Origin: Symbiobacterium terraclitae
GTDB lineage: Bacteria; Bacillota; Sulfobacillia; Symbiobacteriales; Symbiobacteriaceae
NCBI RefSeq assembly: GCF_017874315.1
Contig: NZ_JAGGLG010000013.1
Location: 38,024-102,023 of the forward strand
Length of the DNA stretch: 64,000 bases
Direction: 5' to 3'
Position numbers and translations under genes: made by a program. Numbering within the stretch: position 1 is the first letter of the stretch; each line of letters starts with the position of its first letter. Of the stretch, positions 54,275 through 62,329 are shown piece after piece. The notes beneath the pieces were generated by a model. It did not search any database and was not told the DNA's origin. It saw only the letters and a list, made by a program, of their open reading frames with translations.

Positions 54275-54862
54275 CTATTCCCAGCCGGCGGACTGCCCCT
54301 GGACGGCGGCCCCCCGCTCCCGCTCACGGGCGAAGAACTCCTCGCGGGTGATGCCCATGACGACGATGTCGTAGTAGCGGCTGCCCCGCCGCAGGGCCTG
54401 GCGCCGGACCCCCTCGTGGACGAAGCCGGCCTTCTCATAGCTGCGGATCGCCCTGCGGTTGAACTCGAAGACGTGCAGCTCCACCCGGTGCAGGTCCATG
54501 GGGCCGAAGGCCTCGCGGAGCACGAGGCGGAGGGCATCCGTCCCGTAGCCCCGGCCCCAGTGGTCTTTCTCGCCGATGTAGATCGTCAGCATCGCCGAGC
54601 GGTTCCGCTCGCTGATCCGCCAGAGCCGCACCAGGCCGATGAAGCGCCCCTGCTCGTTCACGATGGCCCACTCCGGCCGGGGGGCCAGGCTGTTCAGCCA
54701 GATGTTGACGGCCAGGAGCAAGGGGCCCGGGAAGAGCCCCGACTTGTCCTCGTACAGCAGGTGGCCCACCTCAGGGTCGGTCATGAACCGGTGCAGGGCG
54801 CCGGCATCCCCGGGGCGGAGGGGGCGGATTCCCGCCTTCTCGCCCCAGATCACGCCCGCCAT
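54275..54862 (-). CDS. GNAT acetyltransferase, RimJ/RimL-like
   Basis: 195 residues with the pattern [17 protein letters not shown] near the N-terminus, the acetyl-CoA loop [16 protein letters not shown] near 100 and the closing [21 protein letters not shown], as in RimJ-type acetylases of protein N-termini or small molecules. The target is unknown. It lies 26 bp downstream of alaS on the same strand, so it is probably cotranscribed from the alaS T-box promoter. Confidence 0.87.
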   Translation of the reverse strand: MAGVIWGEKAGIRPLRPGDAGALHRFMTDPEVGHLLYEDKSGLFPGPLLLAVNIWLNSLAPRPEWAIVNEQGRFIGLVRLWRISERNRSAMLTIYIGEKDHWGRGYGTDALRLVLREAFGPMDLHRVELHVFEFNRRAIRSYEKAGFVHEGVRRQALRRGSRYYDIVVMGITREEFFARERERGAAVQGQSAGWE

Positions 54863-54888
54863 GGTCCTTCCTCCTTCGCGCGGCTGCG

Positions 54889-57516
54889 TTACAGGCCCAG
54901 CTGCTCGCCCAGCAGGCGGGGAACCGCGTTCAGCGCCTCGCCCAGCCGCTCGGGGTTCTTGCCGCCGGCGGTGGCCATGTCAGGCCGGCCGCCGCCACCG
55001 CCGCCGCAGATCTGCGCAACCTCCTTGATCAGCTTGCCGGCGTGCACCCTGCCCGCAAGATCCTTGGTCACCGCGGCGACCAGGTTCACCTTGCCGTCGC
55101 CGGCCACGGCGCCGAGCACCACCACGCCGGAGCCGAGCTTGTCGCGGATCACATCGGTCATGTTCCGGAGGTCGTCCATGGTAGCCACCGGCGCGGTGCC
55201 GGCCACCACCTTGATACCGCCGACCTCCCTGGCCCGCTCCACCAGGCTGCCGGTCTCGCTGGCGGCCAGCTTGGCCCGCAGCTGCTCCAGCTCCTTCTCG
55301 AGCTCCTTCACGCGGCCCCTGAGCTGCTCCTGCGCCTCGGCGGCCCTCGCCTGCGCCTCCTCGAGGTGCCGGATCACCCCGGCGCCGGTCGCGGCCTCGA
55401 TGCGGCGCACGCCGCCGCCGATGCCCGACTCGGAGATGACCTTGAAGTATTGAATCTGGCTGGTATTGCTGACGTGGCAGCCGCCGCAAAGTTCCCGGGA
55501 CCAGCCATCGCCCACCGAAACCACCCGCACGACGTCGCCGTACTTCTCGCCGAAGAGCGCCATGGCGCCCAGGGCCTTCGCCTCGTCGATCGGCATCTCG
55601 GTCCAGGTGACCGGCTCGGCGGCCTCGATCTCGCCGTTGACCATCTCCTCGACCGCGGCGATCTGCTCCGGCGTCATGGGGCCGGTGTGGGCGAAGTCGA
55701 ACCGGAGCCGGTCCGGGGCCACCAGCGAGCCCGCCTGGTGGACGTGGGTCCCCAGGACCGCACGCAGCGCCTTGTGCAGCAGGTGCGTGGCGGTGTGGTT
55801 CTTCTGGGTCGCCCGGCGCTTGCCCGCGTCGACCTGCGCCTCCACCCGCTGGCCCACCTCCAGGAAGCCCTGCTGCACCGTGCCGTAGTGCAGGTGGTGG
55901 CCGGAGGGCAGCTTGCGGCAGTCCTCCACCTCCACGGTGAGCCCCTCGGCGACGATGCAGCCGGTGTCGCCCACCTGGCCGCCGCCCTCGGCGTAGAACG
56001 GGGTCCGGTCCAGGACGATGACCACGGACGAGCCGGCGCCGGCCCCGGTGGGATTGCCCTCCTCATCGAAGACCGCCAGCACCCGGCCCTCGGCGCTGAG
56101 CTCGGTGTAGCCGACGAACGCCGTGGGGGCGACGGACTCCAGGTGGGCGGCGATGCGGGTCTGCGCCTCGGTGACATAGGAGACGTCCCGGGCGGCCCGT
56201 GCCCTGGCCTTCTGCTCGGCCATTGCGGCCTGGTAGCCCTGCTCGTCGACGGTGAAGCCGTGCTCCCGGGCCACGTCGCGCACGATGTCCAGCGGGAAGC
56301 CGTAGGTGTCGTAGAGGACGAAGGCGTCCTGGCCCGACACGGTGGACTTGCCGTCCTGCCGCATGTTGCGCAGGATCTCCTCCAGCCGGGCCATGCCCTG
56401 TTCGAGCGTGCGGAAGAAGCGCTCCTCCTCCCGTCGCAGCTCCTCCTGGATCGTGGGCAGCTCCGCCCGCACCTCGGGGTAGGCGTCGCCCATCACGTCG
56501 GCCACCGCACCGGCCACCTGCCAGATGAACGGCCCGGTGAAGCCCAGGTTGCGGCCGAAGCGCACCGCCCGGCGCAGGATGCGGCGCATCACGTAGCCGC
56601 GGCCCTCGTTGCTGAAGCGCACGCCGTCGGCGATCAGGAAGGTGCAGCAGCGGGCGTGGTCGGCGATCACGCGGAAGGGCACGGCCTCGGGCCCGTCGCC
56701 GTAGGTCCGGCCCGAGAGCTCGGCGATGCGGGCGAAGATGGGCTTCCAGAGGTCGATCTCCCAGTTGGACCAGACCCCCTGCATGATCGTGGCCATGCGC
56801 TCCAGGCCGAGGCCGGTGTCCACGCCGGTCCGCTCCAGCGGCACCAGGCCCTCGGCCGTCTGATTGTACTGCATGAAGACGTTGTTCCAGAACTCGCGCC
56901 AGCGGTCGCAGCCGCAGGTGTCGATGGCGCAGCCCTTGGGATGGTCGCAGGCGTGCTCGGGCCCCATGTCCCAGAAGATCTCGGAGCAGGGCCCGCAGGG
57001 GCCGGTGTCGCCCATGCGCCAGAAGTTGTCCTTCTCGCCCAGGCGCACGATGCGGTCGGCGGGCACGCCCACCTTGTTGTGCCAGACGTCGAAGGCCTCG
57101 TCGTCGTCCTTGTAGATGGAGACCCAGAGCCGCTCCTTCGGCAGGCCCAGCCACTCGGGGCTGGTGATGAACTCCCAGGCGTAGGCCAGGGCCTCCTCCT
57201 TGAAGTAGTCGCCGAAGCTGAAGTTGCCCATCATCTCGAAGAAGGTGTGGTGCCGGGCGGTGAAGCCGACCTCCTCGAGGTCGTTGTGCTTGCCGCCGGC
57301 CCGCACGCACTTCTGGGCGGTGACGGCCCGGGAGTAGTCGCGCTTCTCCAGGCCCAGGAAGGTGTCCTTGAACTGGTTCATCCCGGCGTTGGTGAAGAGC
57401 AGGGTCGGGTCATTGTGCGGCACCAGCGACGAGCTGGGCACGTGGGTATGGCCCTTGGACTTGAAGAACTCGATGAAGGCGGTGCGGATCTCGCTGCCCG
57501 TCATGTACTTGGGCAT
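54889..57516 (-). CDS. alaS: Alanine--tRNA ligase
   Basis: 875-residue class II synthetase of full length. Aminoacylation core: HHTFFEMMGNFSFGDYFKEE near residue 70 and GRGYVMRRILRRAVRFGR near 300. The editing domain has HTATHLLHKAL near 565 and CGGCHV near 665. A coiled oligomerisation stretch (700-740) and a C-terminal DHHA1 domain (GGGGGGRPDMATAGG near 850) complete it. The Ala T-box upstream indicates induction by uncharged tRNA-Ala. Confidence 0.97.
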   Translation of the reverse strand: MPKYMTGSEIRTAFIEFFKSKGHTHVPSSSLVPHNDPTLLFTNAGMNQFKDTFLGLEKRDYSRAVTAQKCVRAGGKHNDLEEVGFTARHHTFFEMMGNFSFGDYFKEEALAYAWEFITSPEWLGLPKERLWVSIYKDDDEAFDVWHNKVGVPADRIVRLGEKDNFWRMGDTGPCGPCSEIFWDMGPEHACDHPKGCAIDTCGCDRWREFWNNVFMQYNQTAEGLVPLERTGVDTGLGLERMATIMQGVWSNWEIDLWKPIFARIAELSGRTYGDGPEAVPFRVIADHARCCTFLIADGVRFSNEGRGYVMRRILRRAVRFGRNLGFTGPFIWQVAGAVADVMGDAYPEVRAELPTIQEELRREEERFFRTLEQGMARLEEILRNMRQDGKSTVSGQDAFVLYDTYGFPLDIVRDVAREHGFTVDEQGYQAAMAEQKARARAARDVSYVTEAQTRIAAHLESVAPTAFVGYTELSAEGRVLAVFDEEGNPTGAGAGSSVVIVLDRTPFYAEGGGQVGDTGCIVAEGLTVEVEDCRKLPSGHHLHYGTVQQGFLEVGQRVEAQVDAGKRRATQKNHTATHLLHKALRAVLGTHVHQAGSLVAPDRLRFDFAHTGPMTPEQIAAVEEMVNGEIEAAEPVTWTEMPIDEAKALGAMALFGEKYGDVVRVVSVGDGWSRELCGGCHVSNTSQIQYFKVISESGIGGGVRRIEAATGAGVIRHLEEAQARAAEAQEQLRGRVKELEKELEQLRAKLAASETGSLVERAREVGGIKVVAGTAPVATMDDLRNMTDVIRDKLGSGVVVLGAVAGDGKVNLVAAVTKDLAGRVHAGKLIKEVAQICGGGGGGRPDMATAGGKNPERLGEALNAVPRLLGEQLGL

Positions 57517-57547
57517 GGTGCAGGAAACCCCCTTTGGAAAATGAGAA

Positions 57548-57816
57548 CCCCCGCCGCCGACGCGTGTGGCGCGTCAGGGGCGAGGGCTTGCAGCCTTCGC
57601 GGTACCACCCTGATTGACCTCCGGAGACCCGGCGGCCATCTCTCCCCAGTGATATCGGCATGGTGGCCGTCCCAGCCTGGGCGAGCCCGTCGCCTCGGTG
57701 GGCCCCTCGGGGGCGGCACCGGAATCCCGCCTGCGCAGGCGCCCTCTCAGCCGGCGTGGCGCCCTCTCTGGTGCGTGGCTGCTGGGACCCGGTCTCCCCG
57801 TCGTTGGGTTGGACTA
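57548..57816 (-). ncRNA. T-box leader, alanine specifier, upstream of alaS
   Basis: On the minus strand: CCAGAGAG in stem I, then GGT-GCC-GCCCCCGAGG with GCC (57715-57717) at the specifier position, matching the local tRNA-Ala(GGC). The T-box AATCAGGGTGGTACCGCG is at 57598-57615. Terminator arms at 57548-57585 are followed by TTCTCATTTT. Confidence 0.9.
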
Positions 57817-57822
57817 CCAGCG

Positions 57823-57852
57823 ATTATACCGACGTGCATGGGAGCGTGTCAA
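57823..57852 (-). promoter_or_regulatory. Sigma-A promoter of alaS
   Basis: TTGACA (57847-57852) and TATAAT (57823-57828), both perfect consensus, with an 18-base spacer. It lies 37 bp after the metG stop codon. Confidence 0.93.
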
Positions 57853-57888
57853 GGCGACACCGTGCCGCAGATGGGCCGGCCCGCAGGC

Positions 57889-59412
57889 TCAGCGCCGCGG
57901 GAACAGGGGCTCGCCACGCCGGATGGCGGTCCCCGGCGGCAGACCGCCCCACGCGGTGGCGACCGACCACGGGGTCGACCTGGCCAGCGAGGGGTCGAGC
58001 CCCAGCTGCGCGTAGATGCGCTCCGGGGTCTCCACCAGGAAGGGAACAAGAGCCGCTGCGGCGATGCGCAGGCTCTCGGCCAGGCTGTAGAGCACGTCCG
58101 CCAGTTCGGCCGACCGGGCCGGATCCCTGGCGAGCGACCAGGGCGCCCGCTCATCCACATACTTGTTGGCCCGCCTGACCAGCTGCCAGAGCGCAGCCAG
58201 GGCATCCGCCAGCCGGCAGCCCTCCAGGGCGGCCTCAAGCGCCGCCAGCGCCTCCTCGGCCGCCAACCGCAGCACGCCGTCGGGGCTGACCGGAGCGGGA
58301 ACCCGGCCGCCCGCGAACTTGTTGATCAACTGGGTGGTGCGGGACAGCAGGTTGCCGAGGTCGTTGGCCAGGTCGGTGTTGACCCGCCGGACCAGGGCCT
58401 CTTCGGACCATTCGGCGTCCCCGGCGTAGGGCAGCTCCCGCAGGAGGTAGTAGCGTACGGGGTCGACCCCGTATGCCGAGACCAGGGCGACCGGGTCGAC
58501 CCCGTTGCCCCGCGACTTGGAGATCTTCTCCCCGTCGATGTGGAACCAGCCGTGCGCCCAGATCTGCCTGGGCGGCTCCAGGCCCAGCGCCGCCAGCAGC
58601 GCGGGCCAGTAGATGGCGTGGAAGCGGGCGATGTCCTTCCCCACCAGCTGACGGGCGGCGGGCCAGAAGCTGTGGAAGAGCCGGTCATCCTCGGCCGCGT
58701 ACCCCAGAGCCGTCAGATAGTTCGCAAGGGCATCGAGCCAGACGTAGATGCGGTGCTCCGGGTCGAAGGGCACGGGGATCCCCCAGTCCACCGAGGTCCG
58801 CGAGACGGCGAAATCCTCCAGCCCCTCCCGGAGGAAGGTGAGCATCTCGTTCCGGCGGGAGTCGGGCGTCAGGAAACCGGGCTGCGCCAACAGCCGGCCC
58901 ACCACGGGGGCATACCGCGTCAGCCGGAACTTGTACGCCGCCTCCTTCGCCCACTCCACCGGCCGGCCGCACTCGGGGCAGAGGCGGCCCTCGATCAGCT
59001 TGGACTCGGTCCAGAACGACTCCTCGTACTGGCAGTACCACCCCTCGTATTCGTCTTTGTAGATATCGCCCTGCTCGTACAGGCGGGTGAAGATGGCCTG
59101 CACCTGGGTGCGGTGGCGCTCCTCGCTGGTGCGGATGAAGTCGTCGTAGCTGATGCCGAGCCGGTCCAGGGCGAGGCGGTCGGCCGCCGCAATGCGGTCC
59201 ACCCAGTCCTGCGGGTGAGCGCCGTGAGCCGCGGCCCGGCGCTGAATGTTGATGCCGTGCTCGTCAGTGCCGGTCAGGAACCAGACCTTGCAGCCCCTGG
59301 CCCGGTAGTAGCGAGCCAGCACGTCGGCAGCCACCGCCTCGTAGGCGTGGCCGATGTGCAGCAGGCCGTTGGCGTAGAAAATCGAAGTCGTCAGGTACAC
59401 AGACTCAGACAT
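57889..59412 (-). CDS. metG: Methionine--tRNA ligase, short form
   Basis: 507-residue class I synthetase. HIGH is seen as LLHIGHAYE near residue 18 and KMSKS as GEKISKSRGN near 300. The zinc-knuckle region keeps CPEC near 145, while the first pair is reduced to a single Cys (WYCQYEES). The C-terminal tRNA-binding (EMAPII-like) domain of longer MetRS proteins is absent. ATG at 59412 after GGGAGG. A Met T-box precedes it. Confidence 0.95.
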   Translation of the reverse strand: MSESVYLTTSIFYANGLLHIGHAYEAVAADVLARYYRARGCKVWFLTGTDEHGINIQRRAAAHGAHPQDWVDRIAAADRLALDRLGISYDDFIRTSEERHRTQVQAIFTRLYEQGDIYKDEYEGWYCQYEESFWTESKLIEGRLCPECGRPVEWAKEAAYKFRLTRYAPVVGRLLAQPGFLTPDSRRNEMLTFLREGLEDFAVSRTSVDWGIPVPFDPEHRIYVWLDALANYLTALGYAAEDDRLFHSFWPAARQLVGKDIARFHAIYWPALLAALGLEPPRQIWAHGWFHIDGEKISKSRGNGVDPVALVSAYGVDPVRYYLLRELPYAGDAEWSEEALVRRVNTDLANDLGNLLSRTTQLINKFAGGRVPAPVSPDGVLRLAAEEALAALEAALEGCRLADALAALWQLVRRANKYVDERAPWSLARDPARSAELADVLYSLAESLRIAAAALVPFLVETPERIYAQLGLDPSLARSTPWSVATAWGGLPPGTAIRRGEPLFPRR

Positions 59413-59537
59413 ATGGGGTACCTCCCTTTGGAATGACGCATCATGGGGTCGCTGTCCTGCTCGTGCGCACGCATGCCACCCTCAGACCCGGACATTCGCA
59501 TGGTCGGCCCCCCTTTCTGCGGGAAGAATGCAGAAGA

Positions 59538-59832
59538 CCCCGTCCCTGACCGCACAGCGCAGGGACGGGGTTTCGCTCCCCGTGGTACCACCCTGGTTCA
59601 CCCCCTGCTCGCGCAGGAGGCCTCTGCGGGTACGCGGCCGGATGGGGCCGTTATACCCTGGTCCGCTAACGGGGACCGGCCGTCCCGGCCTACCGCCTGC
59701 CGCCGGGCCGGGCGGGGCATCGACCTGCGGTTCGGGGGCCATCTTCACGCCCGTCGCCCTCGCCGGCTTGCACCTGACCCGGCTCTCTGTCAGAGGCGCT
59801 CCGGGCGCTACTCCTCCCCGTCATCACCTTTG
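59538..59832 (-). ncRNA. T-box leader, methionine specifier, upstream of metG
   Basis: Stem I contains GGAGGAGTAGC (AGUA motif), GACAGAGAG, then GTGAAG-ATG-GCCCCCGAACC with ATG (59740-59742) at the specifier position. The T-box AACCAGGGTGGTACCACG is at 59581-59598. The terminator has 11-bp perfect arms (59538-59548, 59560-59570) followed by TCTTCT. The stop codon of the upstream gene (59808-59810) lies inside the leader. Confidence 0.9.
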
Positions 59833-60704
59833 AACGTAACATTAGGGCAAGCGTGTGAAGTTGTCAACACCTGGAGGGCGGCCTCCAGCCTGGTCGTGTA
59901 CTCCCCCTCGGGCATGCGGGCCAGCTGGGCGAGGGTGAACCCGCTGTCCAACAGGTGGCCCACAGCCCGGTAACCGGCCCAGTACCCCTCCCGCTCCAGC
60001 CCGGCCGGTCCCGTGCGCGTCGTGAAGGTCTGCAGGGCGTCTGCGCTGACCTCCTGCAGGCGGGCCAGAACCCCCTGGAAGATCTGCTTCTCCCTCTCCC
60101 GGCAGCGCTCGACCCACGCCGGGCCGTCCAGGGTGAGGTAGTGCCACTCCTCCCGCCCGGGCGCCACCGCCCTCGACGTCCATATGGCCATGCCTTCCTG
60201 CATGAGCAGCGTGGCGACCGACTTCAGCCAGCCGCCGGGGAACCCGGACAGCCGGTCGTGCAGGACGTGCGCAAACTCGTGCGGCAGGAAGACGGAGGCC
60301 TCTTCCTCGCTGAAGGACTCGATCGGGAAGTGAACGGCGGTGTGCTCCCCCATCGACGCGGCCCAGGCGTTGCGGTCCAGCATGCCCACGAAGGCCACGA
60401 ACAGGATGGACAGGTCCTGGTCGAAGCCCAGCGCCTGTGCGGTGGCGTCCAGGGCCTGCTGGGGATCCGGCCTGAACCCTGCGGCACCCTGGCGGATGCG
60501 GTCCATCACCTCCGGGTACCGGTGCCAGTTCTGCTCCAGCAGACTGCGGGCCAGGGCCCTGCCTTCCTCGGTGGGCGGAACCGCAGCGATGTTGTAGTGC
60601 TCCAGCCAGAGCCGCCACCGGGTCTCAGGGTCGGCGCTCTCTGCCAGCTCGTAGAACTTGAGGAACCGCGGGGACAGGTCCACCATCCGCAGGGTTGCGG
60701 GCAT
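59808..60704 (-). CDS. Gluzincin-like metalloprotease-fold protein
   Basis: 298 residues with HEFAHVLHDRL near residue 142, an HExxH zinc motif, and a downstream acidic segment (QEGMAIWTSRAV near 170) that could give the third ligand as in DUF2268-like proteins. No signal peptide or membrane helix is present, so it is probably cytoplasmic. Function is unknown. ATG at 60704. Its last 20 codons contain the metG promoter and its stop codon lies in the metG T-box leader. Confidence 0.75.
   Translation of the reverse strand: MPATLRMVDLSPRFLKFYELAESADPETRWRLWLEHYNIAAVPPTEEGRALARSLLEQNWHRYPEVMDRIRQGAAGFRPDPQQALDATAQALGFDQDLSILFVAFVGMLDRNAWAASMGEHTAVHFPIESFSEEEASVFLPHEFAHVLHDRLSGFPGGWLKSVATLLMQEGMAIWTSRAVAPGREEWHYLTLDGPAWVERCREREKQIFQGVLARLQEVSADALQTFTTRTGPAGLEREGYWAGYRAVGHLLDSGFTLAQLARMPEGEYTTRLEAALQVLTTSHACPNVTFKGDDGEE
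59839..59867 (-). promoter_or_regulatory. Sigma-A promoter of metG, inside the preceding gene
   Basis: TTGACA (59862-59867), 17 bases, TAATGT (59839-59844), entirely within the 3' coding part of the metalloprotease-like gene. Confidence 0.87.
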
Positions 60705-60948
60705 ACGCTCCCTCCTGTGCCCGGGCAGCTTCGCCGGGCGCTGATTACCTATGATGACGACGGCCCGGGAGGATGAGTTCGACGAATATTACCGCTTCAG
60801 GAGCACTTGCTATGCTTTCGGCGGTTGAGCGCAGGGCTCGCCTGCACGAAGCGACCCCCGCTCCCCTATTCCCGGCATCCAACGCCGCCTCGTCCGGCTG
60901 GCTGCAACTCGCCGTCGGAATTCTCCGTCCAACCAGCGAGGTGGTTGC

Positions 60949-61653
60949 ATGCGCCGTTCTACCCTGACCTTGCTCACGGCGGTCGCCATGGCCGCTGCCG
61001 TCGGCTGCTCGTCCCCGCCTGCCGCATCGGAAGGAAACCCCGAGGTCCGGGAACTGCATGGCCGGGTAGCCGAGCTCACGGCTGCGGTGGAGGAACTCGA
61101 GTACCAGAACCGGGAGCTCGAGGCCCAGGTCGCCGAGCTGGACGCCCGGCGGAGGGAACTGGAGTCCCGGAACGCGGATCTGGCGAGACGGCTCTCCCCG
61201 GAGGACCGGGTCGTCGATCTCGTCAACCCGAACTTCCCGCCAGCGGTGGGCGGAGAGCCGGGCTGGGAGTACCACCGGACGCTGACCGCCGACCTGGACG
61301 GAGACGGTCAGGAGGAGCGGGTCTCGGTCACCACCAACGCCTTCTGGATGCCGGACGAGAGGGAGTTTGCCTGGGACGACGGCCACCCGTGGCACGTCTA
61401 CGTGGAGGAGCCGGACGGCACTCGGACCTACCTCTTCTCCAACTGGGTACAGCTGGGGCAGCTGGAGGTGATCCTCGACCGGGAGGGCCCGGGGCTGTTC
61501 ATCGTCTACAAGCGGGGCGGCGGCATGGTTGTCTACCGCGCAACATACGAGGGCCCCGGCCAGTTCCGGACGGTGCTGGCCTTCGAAATCCCGCTCAGCG
61601 ACCAAGCCACATGGGCCAACCCGGAGATGTTCTCTAGAGACCCCGAGGTATGA
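60949..61653 (+). CDS. Lipoprotein with coiled coil and beta-rich domain
   Basis: 234 residues, family not recognised. An N-terminal lipoprotein signal (TLLTAVAMAAAVGC, lipobox Cys near 20) precedes a heptad coiled coil at 33-82 (ELTAAVEELEYQNRELEAQV) and a C-terminal region rich in Asp, Trp and Tyr (TADLDGDGQEERVSV resembles a calcium-type or FG-GAP-like DxDxDG repeat). It should sit on the outer face of the membrane. ATG at 60949 with GAGGTGG upstream. Confidence 0.75.
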   Translation: MRRSTLTLLTAVAMAAAVGCSSPPAASEGNPEVRELHGRVAELTAAVEELEYQNRELEAQVAELDARRRELESRNADLARRLSPEDRVVDLVNPNFPPAVGGEPGWEYHRTLTADLDGDGQEERVSVTTNAFWMPDEREFAWDDGHPWHVYVEEPDGTRTYLFSNWVQLGQLEVILDREGPGLFIVYKRGGGMVVYRATYEGPGQFRTVLAFEIPLSDQATWANPEMFSRDPEV

Positions 61654-61736
61654 TCTGGAATCCTGGGCCGGACGGTACGGAGCCGGCATGCGCAGCCGTC
61701 TGCCCCCTGCGGACATCCCGTCTGCCCCTTGGATGA

Positions 61737-61760
61737 GGCGCCTTGGCGTAAGAAGGCGCC
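61737..61760 (+). terminator. Hairpin between the lipoprotein and sigma genes
   Basis: 8-bp perfect arms GGCGCCTT and AAGGCGCC with an 8-base loop. Confidence 0.6.
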
Positions 61761-61767
61761 CCATTTC

Positions 61768-61800
61768 ACTGTAACGAACCGCTCCTCACCGGTACTAAAC
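61768..61800 (+). promoter_or_regulatory. Possible ECF-type promoter of the sigma/anti-sigma operon
   Basis: TGTAACG near 61770 followed about 15 bases later by CGGTAC resembles the AAC / CGT pattern of ECF promoters, which would suit autoregulation. Spacing is slightly short, so this is tentative. Confidence 0.35.
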
Positions 61801-61825
61801 TCATGGACGGAGGTGAGCGGCGGGG

Positions 61826-62329
61826 ATGGCGGAGCGGCTGGAGGACCTGTACGCAGAACTGCATGCGCCGATCTTCCGCTTCCTGGCCGCCCTCACCGGC
61901 GATCCCGACGCAGCCGATGAGCTGACCCAGGAGACGTTCCTGCAGGCCATTCTGGCCCTCCCCCGCTTCCGCCGGGAGAGCAGCTCCACCACCTGGCTCT
62001 ACGCGATCGCACGCAATGTAAATCGGAAACACATGGCAAAGGGACGCCGGCCGCGGCCCGACGAGCCGCCCACCACCCCAGCTGCGACGCCCGCCGAGGT
62101 CATCGAGGCGCGCGAGGAGCGCCACCGGCTGGCCCGGGCGCTGGCGACCCTGCCCGAGGCGTACCGGGAGGCCCTGGTGCTCCGGGAGTACCAGGGGTTG
62201 AGTTACGCGCAGGTGGGCCAGGTACTGGGGAGGTCGGAGACCTGGGCGCGTGTCACCTGCTTCCGAGCCCGGCAGATGCTGAGAGAGGCCTACCTGCAGC
62301 TTGAAGGGGGGCAATCCCGTTGGAAATAG
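61826..62329 (+). CDS. ECF RNA polymerase sigma factor
   Basis: 167 residues. Region 2: LYAELHAPIFRFLAALTGDPDAADELTQETFLQAI, with STTWLYAIARNV for promoter melting. Region 4: LPEAYREALVLREYQGLSYAQVGQVLG with a helix-turn-helix ending near residue 155. It overlaps the following anti-sigma gene by 10 bases, the usual arrangement for a sigma/anti-sigma pair. ATG at 61826 after GGAGGTG-like sequence. Confidence 0.93.
   Translation: MAERLEDLYAELHAPIFRFLAALTGDPDAADELTQETFLQAILALPRFRRESSSTTWLYAIARNVNRKHMAKGRRPRPDEPPTTPAATPAEVIEAREERHRLARALATLPEAYREALVLREYQGLSYAQVGQVLGRSETWARVTCFRARQMLREAYLQLEGGQSRWK

Noticed and set aside
55042..59436. A 1464-codon open frame on the plus strand across alaS and metG
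   Set aside because: Antisense to both synthetase genes, passes through two T-box leaders and resembles no protein family.
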